From DASYTH01 sp035762905 (GTDB lineage: Bacteria > Actinomycetota > Actinomycetes > Mycobacteriales > Pseudonocardiaceae): a DNA stretch of 64,000 nt. Position numbers and translations under genes: made by a program. Below, in pieces: positions 16,445 through 24,887 of this stretch. The first letter of the stretch is position 1. Each line of letters opens with the position of its first letter. The DNA is taken from assembly GCF_035762905.1 (NCBI RefSeq), contig NZ_DASUCC010000135.1:36430-100429 (forward strand), written 5' to 3'. The notes under the pieces are model-generated. The model ran no database searches and was not told where the DNA came from. It saw nothing but the letters and a program-made list of their open reading frames with translations.

Positions 16445-19400
16445 TCACGGTGCGCCCCCGGTCGTCAGGTCGGTCAGGTGTTGCTGAACGCGGATGGCGT
16501 CAGCGGTGCGATGTTGCGCCTGGTAAAGGTGCAGCGCTTTGCGCCAACTGGCATGTGCGAGCTCGGGGTTGGTCCGAGCGCATGCCTCGCCGAGCAGCGA
16601 GAGGGCGTCGGCTTCCTTGTACGTGTTGCGCAGATTCTGGAAGAGAGCGACAGCGCGAGTGTGGTGGTCGGCGGCCTGAACGTAGCCGCCCACGTTGTGG
16701 GTGATGTAGCCGAGACAGCTCAGTGAGTCGGCTTCGCCGTAGGTGTTGCGGGACTCCTGGTGCAGCGCGAGGGCGATCTCGCAGTGCGAGCGCGCGTCCT
16801 CGAAGTTGCCGACTCGGGCGTGGCACCAGCTGACCGTGGTGCGGGCGATCGCCTCCCATGCAGGTGTCCGGAGGGTGAGGTAGAGGTCCAGGGCATCGAT
16901 GGCGAAGGTCAGTGCCTGTTGATGATCGCCTTGTCTGGTGCGGTGTCGGGAGATGGTCCGTCGGGTGGCGGCTTGACAGAGAACGTCTCCCGCCTGCTCG
17001 GCCAGCAGGAGGGCCTGCTGTAGCTGGTCGGATGCCTCGGCATGGCGGTCGAGCCGGGCGAACGCCTGCCCGAGCTGTCGGTGGGCCCATGCCCGGGCCG
17101 CCGGGTCGTCCCAGCGTTGGGCGGCGTCGAGCCCGGTCTGCCAGGTCCTGACGTAGTCGTGCAGGTGTCCTTGCCAGCGCAGGTAGTCGGTCAGTGCCCA
17201 GGCCAGTGTCCAGGCCGGCTCGTACCAGCCGTGGTCCATCGCCAACTGCTGGGTGGCGATCAGGCATTGATGTTCTGTCTCGAACCAGGTCAACGCGGCG
17301 GCGTCGGTCGTCGGGACGCGGACGTGATCCGACAGCGGTGGCTGGGGGTGGAGCGGGCGTCTGTCGGGGGCGAGCCTGCGGTCGGCGGCATACGCGGTCT
17401 GGACGTAGAAGTCGACCAGTCGACGCAACGCGGCAGCCCGTACGGCTGGTGGAAGGTCGTGCCGGGCACGCGCGGCGGCGTAGTGTTTGACCAGGTCGTG
17501 CGTGCGCCAGCGACCGGGGGAATGCTGGTGGACCAACGAGATGCCGTCGAGTTGGCGCAGCACCACGCCGACTTGGTCGGTCGGCCGGCCCAGGAGGCTG
17601 GCGGCAGCGGTCCGGCTGATGTCTGGTCCCGGTGCCAGTCCGAGTAGTCGGAACAACGTGGCGGCGTCACCGGACAGTGTGCGACAGGACCAGGAGAACA
17701 CCGTCGCCAGGTTGGATCGGTCGTCTCCTCCGTCGAGCGCGGCCAGTCGCGCTGTCGTGTTCGTCAACTCGGCCACCAAAGTGGACAGTGGAACCCGCGG
17801 CTGAGCGTTCACCCGGGCGGCCACGATGCTTAGGGCGAGCGGAAGGCCGGCGCAGTACGCCAGCAGGTCGCTGACCGCTTGTGGTTCAGCGGCCATGCGG
17901 GCGGTGCCGATGCGTTCGGCGAGGAGTTCCTCTGCTTCGCCATCAGTCAGCACATCCAGGGGCAATGTCCGGGCCTCGTGTGCGGTGACCAGGCTGGCGA
18001 GACGATGGCGACTGGTGACTATCACGGTGCAGGAGGACGATCCCGGAAGTAGTGGGAGCACTTGTTCGACGGTTGCGGCGTTGTCCAACACGATCAACAT
18101 TCGTCGGCCCGCGACCAGGCTGCGGTACAGCGCTGTTTGTGCTTCCGGATCATTGGGGATCCGACTGGCATCGATCTCAAGGGCGTGCAGGAACGTCCGG
18201 ACCGCGGCTTCGGGACACACCGGCTGGGTCACCGGATCGAACCCGCGCAGGTTGATGAAGAGTTGCCCGTCCGGAAACCGCTCCAGATGTTGGTGGGCCC
18301 AGTAGAGCGCCAACCAGGTCTTGCCGATCCCGCCAAGGCCCTCGATCGCGGAGATCACTACCGTTCCCCCACCGGTCGCGGCCCTGCCCAAAGCGGCCGA
18401 CATCGCCGCCAACTCCTCAGCTCGGCCGGCAAAGCACCGAGGGGAGGCCGGAAGCTGCCGGGGGACGAGCCCGGCGGCCATGGCGGCGTGCAGATGGACG
18501 TCACCGGTAATGCTGCCGGTCTGCACAACGTGACCGCCGATGGAACCGGCGACATCGTTGTGAATTGCTTCGACCGGCTCAGACTCGTCGCGGTGGCGGC
18601 GCGACGCGGCGCACTTCTTCCGCAGGACCTCGGCATCGGGATGGCGGAGGGTGTCGAGGATGTCGGAAGCCTGCCGCCACGCCAGTTGGGCACGGTGACC
18701 GAGGCCGGCGGCGTGGTGCGCATCCCCGAGGCGATCCAGCACGACGGCCTCCCAGTATCGGGAGCCCAACTCACGGTTGATCTCGATGGAACGCCGGTAG
18801 CACTGAATGGCTCGGGTGTGGTCGCCCAACTCCTGGTGAATGTTGCCGAGAACATGGAACGCATAGGCGTTGCCTTCTGGATGCCCGATTTCCGAATAGA
18901 TCTCGAGCGCCTGTTCGCAGAAGGGCAGCGCCTCGACGCTGCTTCCCAGCCGAGCCTGATCCCAACTTGCGGCGGTCAGGGCGTCCGCAAGGTACATCCG
19001 ACTCGTCGAGTGCCGGGCAAGATCCAGTGCCCGCCGCGCATGGTGCATGGCCTCGGCGTGCCGCTGCTGAATGTCCAACAGTTGGACGTGAGCCAGATGG
19101 ATCGCGATCTGGTGGTACTCGTCCCCCAGGATGTGGTTCACATCAGAAGCTTCGGCAAGGCACCGAGCCGCCTCGTCATGGTGACCCATACGTGCGACTG
19201 TTCGAGACAGTGACCACAGGTTCCTGATCTGGGCGGCGAGATCTCCGCAGCGTCGTGCGGCGTCCAGCGCCATCCGGTTGACGGCGACCCGCTCGTGGCG
19301 CTGCCCGGTGCGACCGAGAAAGGTGTCACAGGCCCATGCGAGCTGGTCCACCCGCGCGTCGAACCCCTGCCGCGCGGCCAGGGTGATCATCGCGAGCAAC

Positions 19401-21166
19401 GTTTCGTTCTGCGCCGTGAACCAGTCCATCGCCGCACGCACAGTGGCAATGACCGGCAAGCCCGCGGTAGCCGGTTCGGTACGGACCACCCCGTCGCGAC
19501 ACGGCATGATGCGGAAATCGGCGAGTGCCGCGGCCGCCAGGTAATAGTCGATCATTCGCTGCATCGCGCCCCGCCGCTCGGATGGTGATTCGTCACGTTC
19601 GGCACACTCGGCGGCGTAGGTGCGAAGGAGATCGTGGAATCGGAACCGGTTCGGGCGGTATTCGTCGAGAAGGTTCGCGGCGGTCAGTTCGGTGAGCGGG
19701 GGCCGGTCCAGGAGGGCCGCGCAGGCGTGGCGGTCGATGTCGGGCCCCGGATGGAGGCCCAGCAGGCGGAAGAGTCGGGCGGACTCGGGGGAAAGTGCAC
19801 GGTAGGACCAGGAGAACACCGCTCGGAGGTCGAGATCGGGGTCGCCGAGATCGAGGGCGTCCAGACGGTTGCGCTCATCGTCGAGTTCGCGGACAAGGCT
19901 CGCGAGTGGGTGGTTGGCGGCGCGGGCGGCGACGATGCTCAGGGCCAGTGGCAGGCGGGCGCAGAGGTTGATCAGATCCGCTGCGGCTTCCGGTTCGCCG
20001 GCCAGGCGGTCCGGTGTGATGCGCGCAGCGAGGAGGTCGCGGGCATCGGAGTCGGGCAGGACGTCGAGGGCGATGCGGTGCGCGCCTTCTCGGACGGCCA
20101 GACCGTCGAGGCGGTTGCGGCTGGTCACGATCACCAGGCAGGTAGGGGTGTTGGGCAGCAGCGGACGAACCTGGTCGGCGGAGGCGGCGTTGTCGAGCAT
20201 GATCAGGAGGCGGCGGTCGGCGACCAGGCCGCGGTACAACGCGGCCCGGGCGTCGAGGTCGCTGGGGATGCCGGACGGGACCACGCCGAGAGCTTCGAGG
20301 AAACCGTGCAGGACCTGACTCGGGTCGAGGCGAGCGTGCGCGTCGAAGCCACGAAGGTTGACGTGGAGTTGACCATCGGGGAAGCGGTCGAGAATCTGGT
20401 GCGCCCAATGCATTGCCAGCGCGGTCTTTCCGATGCCGGCGGTACCCGCGATCGCGGTGATGATCACCGTGCCGCTCTCCGCGGCGGCGGCGTCGAGCAC
20501 GGTGGCGAGTTGGTCGAGCTCGCCTCGACGGCCGGCGAAATGCCGGTGCCGTACCGGAAGCTGCCGCGGGACCGGGTCTCGCGGACCCGCTCTGGACACC
20601 CCGCCGGGCAGCCGCACCCACGCGGTGGTGTTGGTTTCCTTTACCGAGACCGGAATCGAGGCGTACGCGTCGTGAACGGTGCAGTGCCGGACGACCTCCT
20701 CGTAGAACCAGGACGAGGTGATCACCGCGAGCACGCCGTCGGAGGCCGCGAGCGCGGACTTGACCGGCGGCGCGTCGAGCAGGCGGAAGGTGTGGTTGAC
20801 CGCCGTGCCGACCACGCCGTGGTCGTCGTAGTGAACTTCCCCGGCATGTAACGCCATGCGCAGGCGGATCCGCTGCGCGGGACCGGCCGAGTGGTTGTGG
20901 GCCAGCAGCCCCGACTCGAGCAACTCCGGCAGCGACTCGACCAGCATGCCCTTGGCCACCGTCGCCGGAATCACCACCAACACGCCGTCGCCACGATCCT
21001 CGTGCTCGCAGGACGACCACCCGATGCCGACACCGTCGAAGGACTCCGACAACGTCCGATACAGGACCTCGCGCATCCGAACCCGATCACGGTTCGAACG
21101 GGCGAGATCACCGAACCGCTCGATATCCACGGCCAGGATCGTTCGGTGCACCGCCAAGTCGCCCAC
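16445..21166 (-). CDS. Cyclase-like plus tandem NB-ARC/TPR (NLR-like) protein
   Basis: 1573 residues from a GTG at 21166. Residues ~7-185 resemble a class III nucleotide cyclase: both metal Asp are kept (Asp14 in VDIERF, Asp60 in RGDG), and VNHTFR keeps the catalytic Asn-Arg spacing; purine-specifying positions differ from adenylate cyclases. NB-ARC 1 has Walker A GTAGIGKT (Lys247), LLIMLDNAAS and the GLPLAL-like ARLPLALSI, then TPR repeats to ~830. A linker at ~870-895 holds GGHVVQTGSITGDVHLH, with a VQTG core (residues 881-884) like RHIM/bacterial amyloid signalling motifs. NB-ARC 2 follows (Lys949 in GLGGIGKT, MLIVLDNAAT, AGLPLALSI), then more TPRs to the end. STAND proteins of this plan act as signal-triggered switches, some in antiphage defence; the role here is inferred. 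The peptidoglycan-binding gene lies 81 bases upstream on the same strand. Confidence 0.88.
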   Translation of the reverse strand: MGDLAVHRTILAVDIERFGDLARSNRDRVRMREVLYRTLSESFDGVGIGWSSCEHEDRGDGVLVVIPATVAKGMLVESLPELLESGLLAHNHSAGPAQRIRLRMALHAGEVHYDDHGVVGTAVNHTFRLLDAPPVKSALAASDGVLAVITSSWFYEEVVRHCTVHDAYASIPVSVKETNTTAWVRLPGGVSRAGPRDPVPRQLPVRHRHFAGRRGELDQLATVLDAAAAESGTVIITAIAGTAGIGKTALAMHWAHQILDRFPDGQLHVNLRGFDAHARLDPSQVLHGFLEALGVVPSGIPSDLDARAALYRGLVADRRLLIMLDNAASADQVRPLLPNTPTCLVIVTSRNRLDGLAVREGAHRIALDVLPDSDARDLLAARITPDRLAGEPEAAADLINLCARLPLALSIVAARAANHPLASLVRELDDERNRLDALDLGDPDLDLRAVFSWSYRALSPESARLFRLLGLHPGPDIDRHACAALLDRPPLTELTAANLLDEYRPNRFRFHDLLRTYAAECAERDESPSERRGAMQRMIDYYLAAAALADFRIMPCRDGVVRTEPATAGLPVIATVRAAMDWFTAQNETLLAMITLAARQGFDARVDQLAWACDTFLGRTGQRHERVAVNRMALDAARRCGDLAAQIRNLWSLSRTVARMGHHDEAARCLAEASDVNHILGDEYHQIAIHLAHVQLLDIQQRHAEAMHHARRALDLARHSTSRMYLADALTAASWDQARLGSSVEALPFCEQALEIYSEIGHPEGNAYAFHVLGNIHQELGDHTRAIQCYRRSIEINRELGSRYWEAVVLDRLGDAHHAAGLGHRAQLAWRQASDILDTLRHPDAEVLRKKCAASRRHRDESEPVEAIHNDVAGSIGGHVVQTGSITGDVHLHAAMAAGLVPRQLPASPRCFAGRAEELAAMSAALGRAATGGGTVVISAIEGLGGIGKTWLALYWAHQHLERFPDGQLFINLRGFDPVTQPVCPEAAVRTFLHALEIDASRIPNDPEAQTALYRSLVAGRRMLIVLDNAATVEQVLPLLPGSSSCTVIVTSRHRLASLVTAHEARTLPLDVLTDGEAEELLAERIGTARMAAEPQAVSDLLAYCAGLPLALSIVAARVNAQPRVPLSTLVAELTNTTARLAALDGGDDRSNLATVFSWSCRTLSGDAATLFRLLGLAPGPDISRTAAASLLGRPTDQVGVVLRQLDGISLVHQHSPGRWRTHDLVKHYAAARARHDLPPAVRAAALRRLVDFYVQTAYAADRRLAPDRRPLHPQPPLSDHVRVPTTDAAALTWFETEHQCLIATQQLAMDHGWYEPAWTLAWALTDYLRWQGHLHDYVRTWQTGLDAAQRWDDPAARAWAHRQLGQAFARLDRHAEASDQLQQALLLAEQAGDVLCQAATRRTISRHRTRQGDHQQALTFAIDALDLYLTLRTPAWEAIARTTVSWCHARVGNFEDARSHCEIALALHQESRNTYGEADSLSCLGYITHNVGGYVQAADHHTRAVALFQNLRNTYKEADALSLLGEACARTNPELAHASWRKALHLYQAQHRTADAIRVQQHLTDLTTGGAP
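18487..18560 (-). other. RHIM-like VQxG motif between two NB-ARC modules
   Basis: Codes for residues around 870-895 of the NLR-like protein. The pattern is G-GxVVQxGxxxGxVHxH, with V881-Q882-T883-G884. Similar Gln-Gly repeats precede NB-ARC domains in many actinobacterial NLR-like proteins and have been described as bacterial amyloid signalling sequences related to animal RHIMs. Placement inside one chain, between modules, is unusual. Confidence 0.6.
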
Positions 21167-21247
21167 TCAGCCAGGATCGCCGACCCCACCGCACCCCATC
21201 AACCAACGAACACACATCACCCGGTCATGTGCCGCGCGGCCCGGCCG

Positions 21248-22246
21248 TCATGGCACGGTGATGGTCACCTGGACGTTGTCGGCGCCCAACTCGTCCGGGA
21301 GCAGGGCGTCGATCACCACCTCGCCCGGTCCGGTGAGCGCCGCGACGCCCCGGTTGCCGAACAGGACGTGGAAGCCGGCGCGGGCGGGCGCGCCGTCGGC
21401 GGTGAAGGAGTGCAGCTCGAACGGGATGGGCGCGCTGCCGATCGGGGTGAGCGTCGCGGTGGCCACGAAGCCGAAGCCCAGCGGATCCCTGCCGGTGTTC
21501 ACCGCCGTCAGGACGATGCTGTCCTCGCCGGGGTCGAAGACGGCCGGCCCCATCTCGGTCCACCAGCGGGCCGCGGCGCCCTGCTCGACGTAGCTGTGCC
21601 GCTTGCGCCCGTCGGTGCCGGGATCCTGCGGGGTTTCGAGCCGGAGCGCCGCCCAGGTCTGGTTGCCGACGATGCCGTCCACCTTCAGGTGGCGCTGGTC
21701 CTGGAAGCCCCGCACCGCGGCGTAGGTGGCGCCACCGAAGTCCCCGTCGATCACCAGCGGGAAGCCGTAGCCATTGAGCAGCTCCTGCAGGTATTCCACC
21801 CAGCCGTCCGCGCTCTTGTCACCGCGGCGCAGGGTCGGCTCGCGCACCTCCCCCTGGGGCGGGTGCTCGCCGCCGCCACCGCCCGGCTGCGGGGGGAGCG
21901 GCTCCGGGCCGGGAAGGTCGCCACCGGGGTTGGTCGCCGCGAAGAATTCGCCGCTGGTCAGTCCGATGATGCCGCCGCCGCTGAGCACGTGCAGCTTCCA
22001 GATGTAATTGCCCGGCGGCAGCGGAATGTGGCCCATGCCGCCGCCGATCTGCGTCTCGCCCGACACGGCGTTGTGGTGCGGTTCCTGCTTGAAATCGATC
22101 ACGGCTCCGTTCGAATGGACGATGAGGAACTCCTCGTTCACATCGGCGAGAAACGTGTCGCCGGCATAGCGCCAGCTCCAGGTATACGACCATGTCCCGT
22201 CGTCCATGCAGTCGACGTCCCCGGTCAGGTCAACAGCGGTATCCAT
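21248..22246 (-). CDS. Peptidoglycan-binding-domain protein, three-part
   Basis: 332 residues from the ATG at 22246; no signal peptide or membrane segment. Residues ~1-105 are beta-rich (TWSYTWSWRYAGDTFLADV, HIPLPPGNYIWKLHVLSG). A Pro/Gly linker (~107-135) leads to a PG_binding_1 domain at ~138-200: LRRGDKSADGWVEYLQELLNGYG, VIDGDFGGATYAAVRGFQDQ and VDGIVGNQTWAAL. The last ~115 residues are another beta-sandwich-like region (DSIVLTAVNTGRDPLGFGF). The PG-binding module normally holds enzymes to cell wall, yet no catalytic domain or export signal is seen. It lies upstream of the NLR-like gene with an 81-base gap, so the two may be co-transcribed. Function unknown. Confidence 0.8.
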   Translation of the reverse strand: MDTAVDLTGDVDCMDDGTWSYTWSWRYAGDTFLADVNEEFLIVHSNGAVIDFKQEPHHNAVSGETQIGGGMGHIPLPPGNYIWKLHVLSGGGIIGLTSGEFFAATNPGGDLPGPEPLPPQPGGGGGEHPPQGEVREPTLRRGDKSADGWVEYLQELLNGYGFPLVIDGDFGGATYAAVRGFQDQRHLKVDGIVGNQTWAALRLETPQDPGTDGRKRHSYVEQGAAARWWTEMGPAVFDPGEDSIVLTAVNTGRDPLGFGFVATATLTPIGSAPIPFELHSFTADGAPARAGFHVLFGNRGVAALTGPGEVVIDALLPDELGADNVQVTITVP

Positions 22247-22292
22247 GCGGTCCAGGGTCCATCAGCCGGCCGGCACGGTCCTGCCCGAAAGG

Positions 22293-22346
22293 GCGGTCAA
22301 ATGCCCATCATTGGCAGCTCGTTATCCAGAAATATCATTTGACCGC
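22293..22346. promoter_or_regulatory. Long-spaced 11-bp inverted repeat upstream of PG-binding gene
   Basis: GCGGTCAAATG (22293-22303) and CATTTGACCGC (22336-22346) are perfect inverted copies 32 bases apart, in an AT-richer gap of 214 bases. They lie 47-100 bases before the start of the 21248-22246 gene, so they may be a two-site operator. The minus strand also offers TTGACC within the proximal arm as a -35-like element. Confidence 0.5.
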
Positions 22347-22460
22347 GGCCTTAAAATGACGCCAGTCTCAGCCGCATGAATCCTCCTCGCCCACGCTGTC
22401 CAGCGCCTTCTCCCGCGCTGACGACAGCAAACCATCCGGTCTCGCCGATCATGCGGAGAG

Positions 22461-23678
22461 TCAGTCCAGCGCGGCCGCTTTGCGCAACAGCACTGAGCGT
22501 TCGCGTTGGTTGGCGCACAGCCGGGCGGCCAGTTCCAGCTCGGTGCGTGCTTCCGGTCGCCGGCCGAGGCGGGCCAGGAGTTCCCCGCGCACGGTGGGCA
22601 CCAGATGCGAACCGGGGAGCCGGTCGGAGGCGATCAGCTCGTCGACGATGGCCAGGGCTTGCGCCGGGCCCGAGGCCATGGCCACGGCGACGGCCCGGTT
22701 GAGCTCGACCACCGGCGACGGCGCGACCCGGCCGAGCGCCTCGTAGAGCAACACGATCCGGTCCCAGTCGGTCGCCTCGACCGAGGGCGCCGAGGCGTGG
22801 GTGGCGGCGATCGCGGCCTGCAGGCCGTAGGGACCCAGGCCGCGGGTCGACGCCTTGGCCAGCGCGGCCAGCCCACGGCGGATCGCCGAGAAGTCCCACC
22901 GCCGCCGGTCCTGGTCGGTGAGCAGGATCGGCGAACCGTCCGGGCCGGTCCGGGCCGGGAAGCGCGCGGCGGTCAGCTCGCACAGCGCGAGCAGGCCGTG
23001 CACCTCCGGCTCGTCCGGCTGCAGCGCGGCCAGCGTGCGGGTCAGCCGGATCGCCTCGTAGGCGAGGTCGGGGCGCAGTAGCCGGTCACCCGAGGTGGCC
23101 GTGGACCCCTCGGTGAAGATCACGTAGAGGACGCTGAGCACGCCGCCAAGCCGCCCCCGGCGCTCGCCGGCCGCCGGCAGCTCGAACGGCACCCCGGTCG
23201 CCGCGATCGTCTTCTTGGCCCGGGTGATGCGAGCCTGCACGGTCGGCACGGGTACCAGGAACGCGCGGGCGATCTGTTCGCTGGACAGGCCGCCGACCAC
23301 GCGCAGGGTCAGCGCCACCCGGGCCTCGGGGGAGAGCACCGGGTGGCAGCTGACGAACATCAGCGCCAGGACGTCGTCGTCGATCCGGTCTGGGTCGATG
23401 TCCTCGGGGCCGATTTCCTCGTCGGTCGCCAGCAGGGCGTATCGGTCCCGCAGGGCGCTGCGGCGGCGGATCGCGTCGATCGCCCGCCGCCGGGCCGTGG
23501 CCATCAGCCAGCCGGCCGGATTGGCCGGACAGGCCAGCGGCCACGACACCAGCGCCTCGGCAACCGCCTCCTGGGCCGCGTCCTCGGCCAGCCCGAAATC
23601 GCCGGTGAACCGGGTCAGCGCGGCGACGATCCGCGCCGACTCGATCCGCCAGACGGCCTCGACGTCGGTCGCACCCAT
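22461..23678 (-). CDS. ECF42-type RNA polymerase sigma factor
   Basis: About 405 residues from the ATG at 23678, which overlaps the stop of the DGPF gene (ATGA). Sigma region 2 is visible near the start (ALTRFTGDFGLAEDAAQEAVAEALVSWP, then PAGWLMATARRRAIDAIRRR) and region 4 near residue 130-185 (SPEARVALTLRVVGGLSSEQIARAFLVPVPTVQARITRAKK). The remaining ~220 residues are the long helical, TPR-like extension typical of ECF42 (VLYVIFTEGS, AIRLTRTLAALQPDEPEVHGLLALC). This group lacks an anti-sigma factor and is encoded next to DGPF proteins, exactly as here. It probably drives its own operon from the promoter at 24108-24134. Confidence 0.92.
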   Translation of the reverse strand: MGATDVEAVWRIESARIVAALTRFTGDFGLAEDAAQEAVAEALVSWPLACPANPAGWLMATARRRAIDAIRRRSALRDRYALLATDEEIGPEDIDPDRIDDDVLALMFVSCHPVLSPEARVALTLRVVGGLSSEQIARAFLVPVPTVQARITRAKKTIAATGVPFELPAAGERRGRLGGVLSVLYVIFTEGSTATSGDRLLRPDLAYEAIRLTRTLAALQPDEPEVHGLLALCELTAARFPARTGPDGSPILLTDQDRRRWDFSAIRRGLAALAKASTRGLGPYGLQAAIAATHASAPSVEATDWDRIVLLYEALGRVAPSPVVELNRAVAVAMASGPAQALAIVDELIASDRLPGSHLVPTVRGELLARLGRRPEARTELELAARLCANQRERSVLLRKAAALD

Positions 23679-24058
23679 CAGGGCAGCACGGTGCTGTCCT
23701 GCGGGATCTCGTCCTCCCCGGGCACCCGCCGGATCTCGATCTTGGATCCCGGGGCCGCCGGGACCCGCTTGGCCCACTCGACCGCCTCCTGTTTCGAGAC
23801 GACGTCGAGCAGGAAGAAGCCCCCGAACAGTTCCTTGGTCTCTCCGTACGGCCCGTCGGTGACCACCGGGGTCTCACCGCTGAAGTCGACCACGACGCCC
23901 TGGCCCGGATCGTCCAGCCCTTCGGCGGCGAGCAGAACGCCGGCCTTCATCATCTCCTCGATGAACAGGCGGGTCCTGGCAATCCCCTCCTCGATCGAGG
24001 CCATCATGGCGGCGTTCGACTCATCGGTGCCCCGCATGATCAGCATGTACTTCGGCAT
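23678..24058 (-). CDS. DGPF/YCII-family partner of ECF42
   Basis: 126 residues from the ATG at 24058, preceded by GAGGAGAG. The sequence begins MPKYMLIMRGTDES and contains the family signature VVTDGPYGETKELFGGFFLLDV, then EAVEWAKRVPAAPGSKIEIRRV. YCII-like proteins are small ferredoxin-fold proteins; DGPF members are nearly always linked to ECF41/42 sigma factors, often as targets of their regulation. Translationally coupled to the sigma factor gene. A longer upstream frame has no sensible protein sequence. Confidence 0.92.
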   Translation of the reverse strand: MPKYMLIMRGTDESNAAMMASIEEGIARTRLFIEEMMKAGVLLAAEGLDDPGQGVVVDFSGETPVVTDGPYGETKELFGGFFLLDVVSKQEAVEWAKRVPAAPGSKIEIRRVPGEDEIPQDSTVLP

Positions 24059-24107
24059 CGCGCTCTCCTCATCCGGCAGGGCCGCCGCTCGGCCCGCGCA
24101 CCCACAG

Positions 24108-24134
24108 GTCGAACGAGCGGCCCGCGGATCGACA
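24108..24134 (-). promoter_or_regulatory. Candidate ECF42 promoter
   Basis: On the minus strand TGTCGA (24134-24129) is followed after 17 bases by CGAC (24111-24108), about 50 bases before the DGPF start codon. As I recall, ECF42 promoters carry TGTCGA at -35 and a CGA-type -10. The match supports autoregulation of the DGPF-sigma operon. Confidence 0.5.
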
Positions 24135-24277
24135 CGGCCCCGGAGAAATCTCTCACCCCGCGACGCAGCCGATCCCTCCGGGTCGTCCACCTTCGCTACC
24201 AGCGCATACGCTGAGTTCGATCGTCGGTGGACGACCTCGACTCCACCGAGAAGGACAGACCCGCGGAGGAACTCGCC

Positions 24278-24738
24278 ATGCCCCATGCCGTGGACTTCGA
24301 CACCGTGTCGACCGTCGGCCTGGAGTCCTCGCGGTCGCGGCCGCGCTCGCGGGTCTGCGGGCGAACGAGGCCCGGTACTTCAAGAACAAGTACGGCCACG
24401 TCTTCACGGTCGCGCCCGCGAGCGACGCCACGTCGACCATCGACTGGGTGAACCGGATCCTCAAGGAAGAACGCGACATCGTCATCTCCGCTCGTCCGCT
24501 CGAAGCGACCGCGTTCCAGGTCGAGAACATCCGGATCGCCTACGTCTTCTACGACAACGGTCTGTCGATCAACGTGATGTACACGATCGACGACTCCGGG
24601 AAACGGGCGGTCGGGTTCAAGCTCTCCGACGGGATGGACGTCCCCACCGAACTCGCCTCGTTCAAGTTCGCCCGGCAGAAGTCGAAGCTGGCCGGAACCA
24701 TCCGCGGCTCCTACTTCGTCATCAAGAACGAGTACTGA
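24278..24738 (+). pseudogene. Frameshifted small gene of unknown function
   Basis: An ATG at 24278 with GGAGGA seven bases upstream starts MPHAVDFDTVSTVGLE, but this frame turns into Arg/Ser-rich nonsense after about residue 16. From about 24325 the neighbouring frame is clearly protein-like: LAVAAALAGLRANEARYF, KNKYGHVFTVAPAS, IDWVNRILKEERDIVIS, VENIRIAYVFYDNGLSINV and a KLAGTIRGSYFVIKNEY end at 24738. Joining the two needs a -1 shift around 24323-24331. The GTG at 24448 could give a 96-residue product but would drop half of the protein-like region. If intact it would be a soluble protein of about 153 residues; family not recognised. Either a sequencing slip, a young mutation or, less likely, programmed frameshifting. 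Confidence 0.65.
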
Positions 24739-24810
24739 CCCGGGAGCAGCTTGCCGGTCAGCCTCTTCTGCCGGTCATGTCCACCGCGGCCGCGCCCACA
24801 CCGGGACCGT

Positions 24811-24838
24811 CCGGTGCCGAAAACCTTTTCGGCACCGG
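24811..24838. promoter_or_regulatory. CCGAAA box 1, extended 13-bp palindrome
   Basis: CCGGTGCCGAAAA (24811-24823) and TTTTCGGCACCGG (24826-24838) are perfect inverted arms around CC. The inner 16 bases (CCGAAAACCTTTTCGG, 24817-24832) recur twice downstream. The longer arms mean this copy could also fold as a terminator for the frameshifted gene ending at 24738. Confidence 0.7.
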
Positions 24839-24842
24839 GTAG

Positions 24843-24858
24843 CCGAAAACCTTTTCGG
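24843..24858. promoter_or_regulatory. CCGAAA box 2
   Basis: CCGAAAACCTTTTCGG, identical to the inner 16 bases of box 1 and centred 26 bases further on. Likely operator for a LacI-like or similar dimeric regulator of hemicellulose genes. Confidence 0.7.
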
Positions 24859-24887
24859 GAGTATCAGCCTGAAGCGAGGACTGGAGA

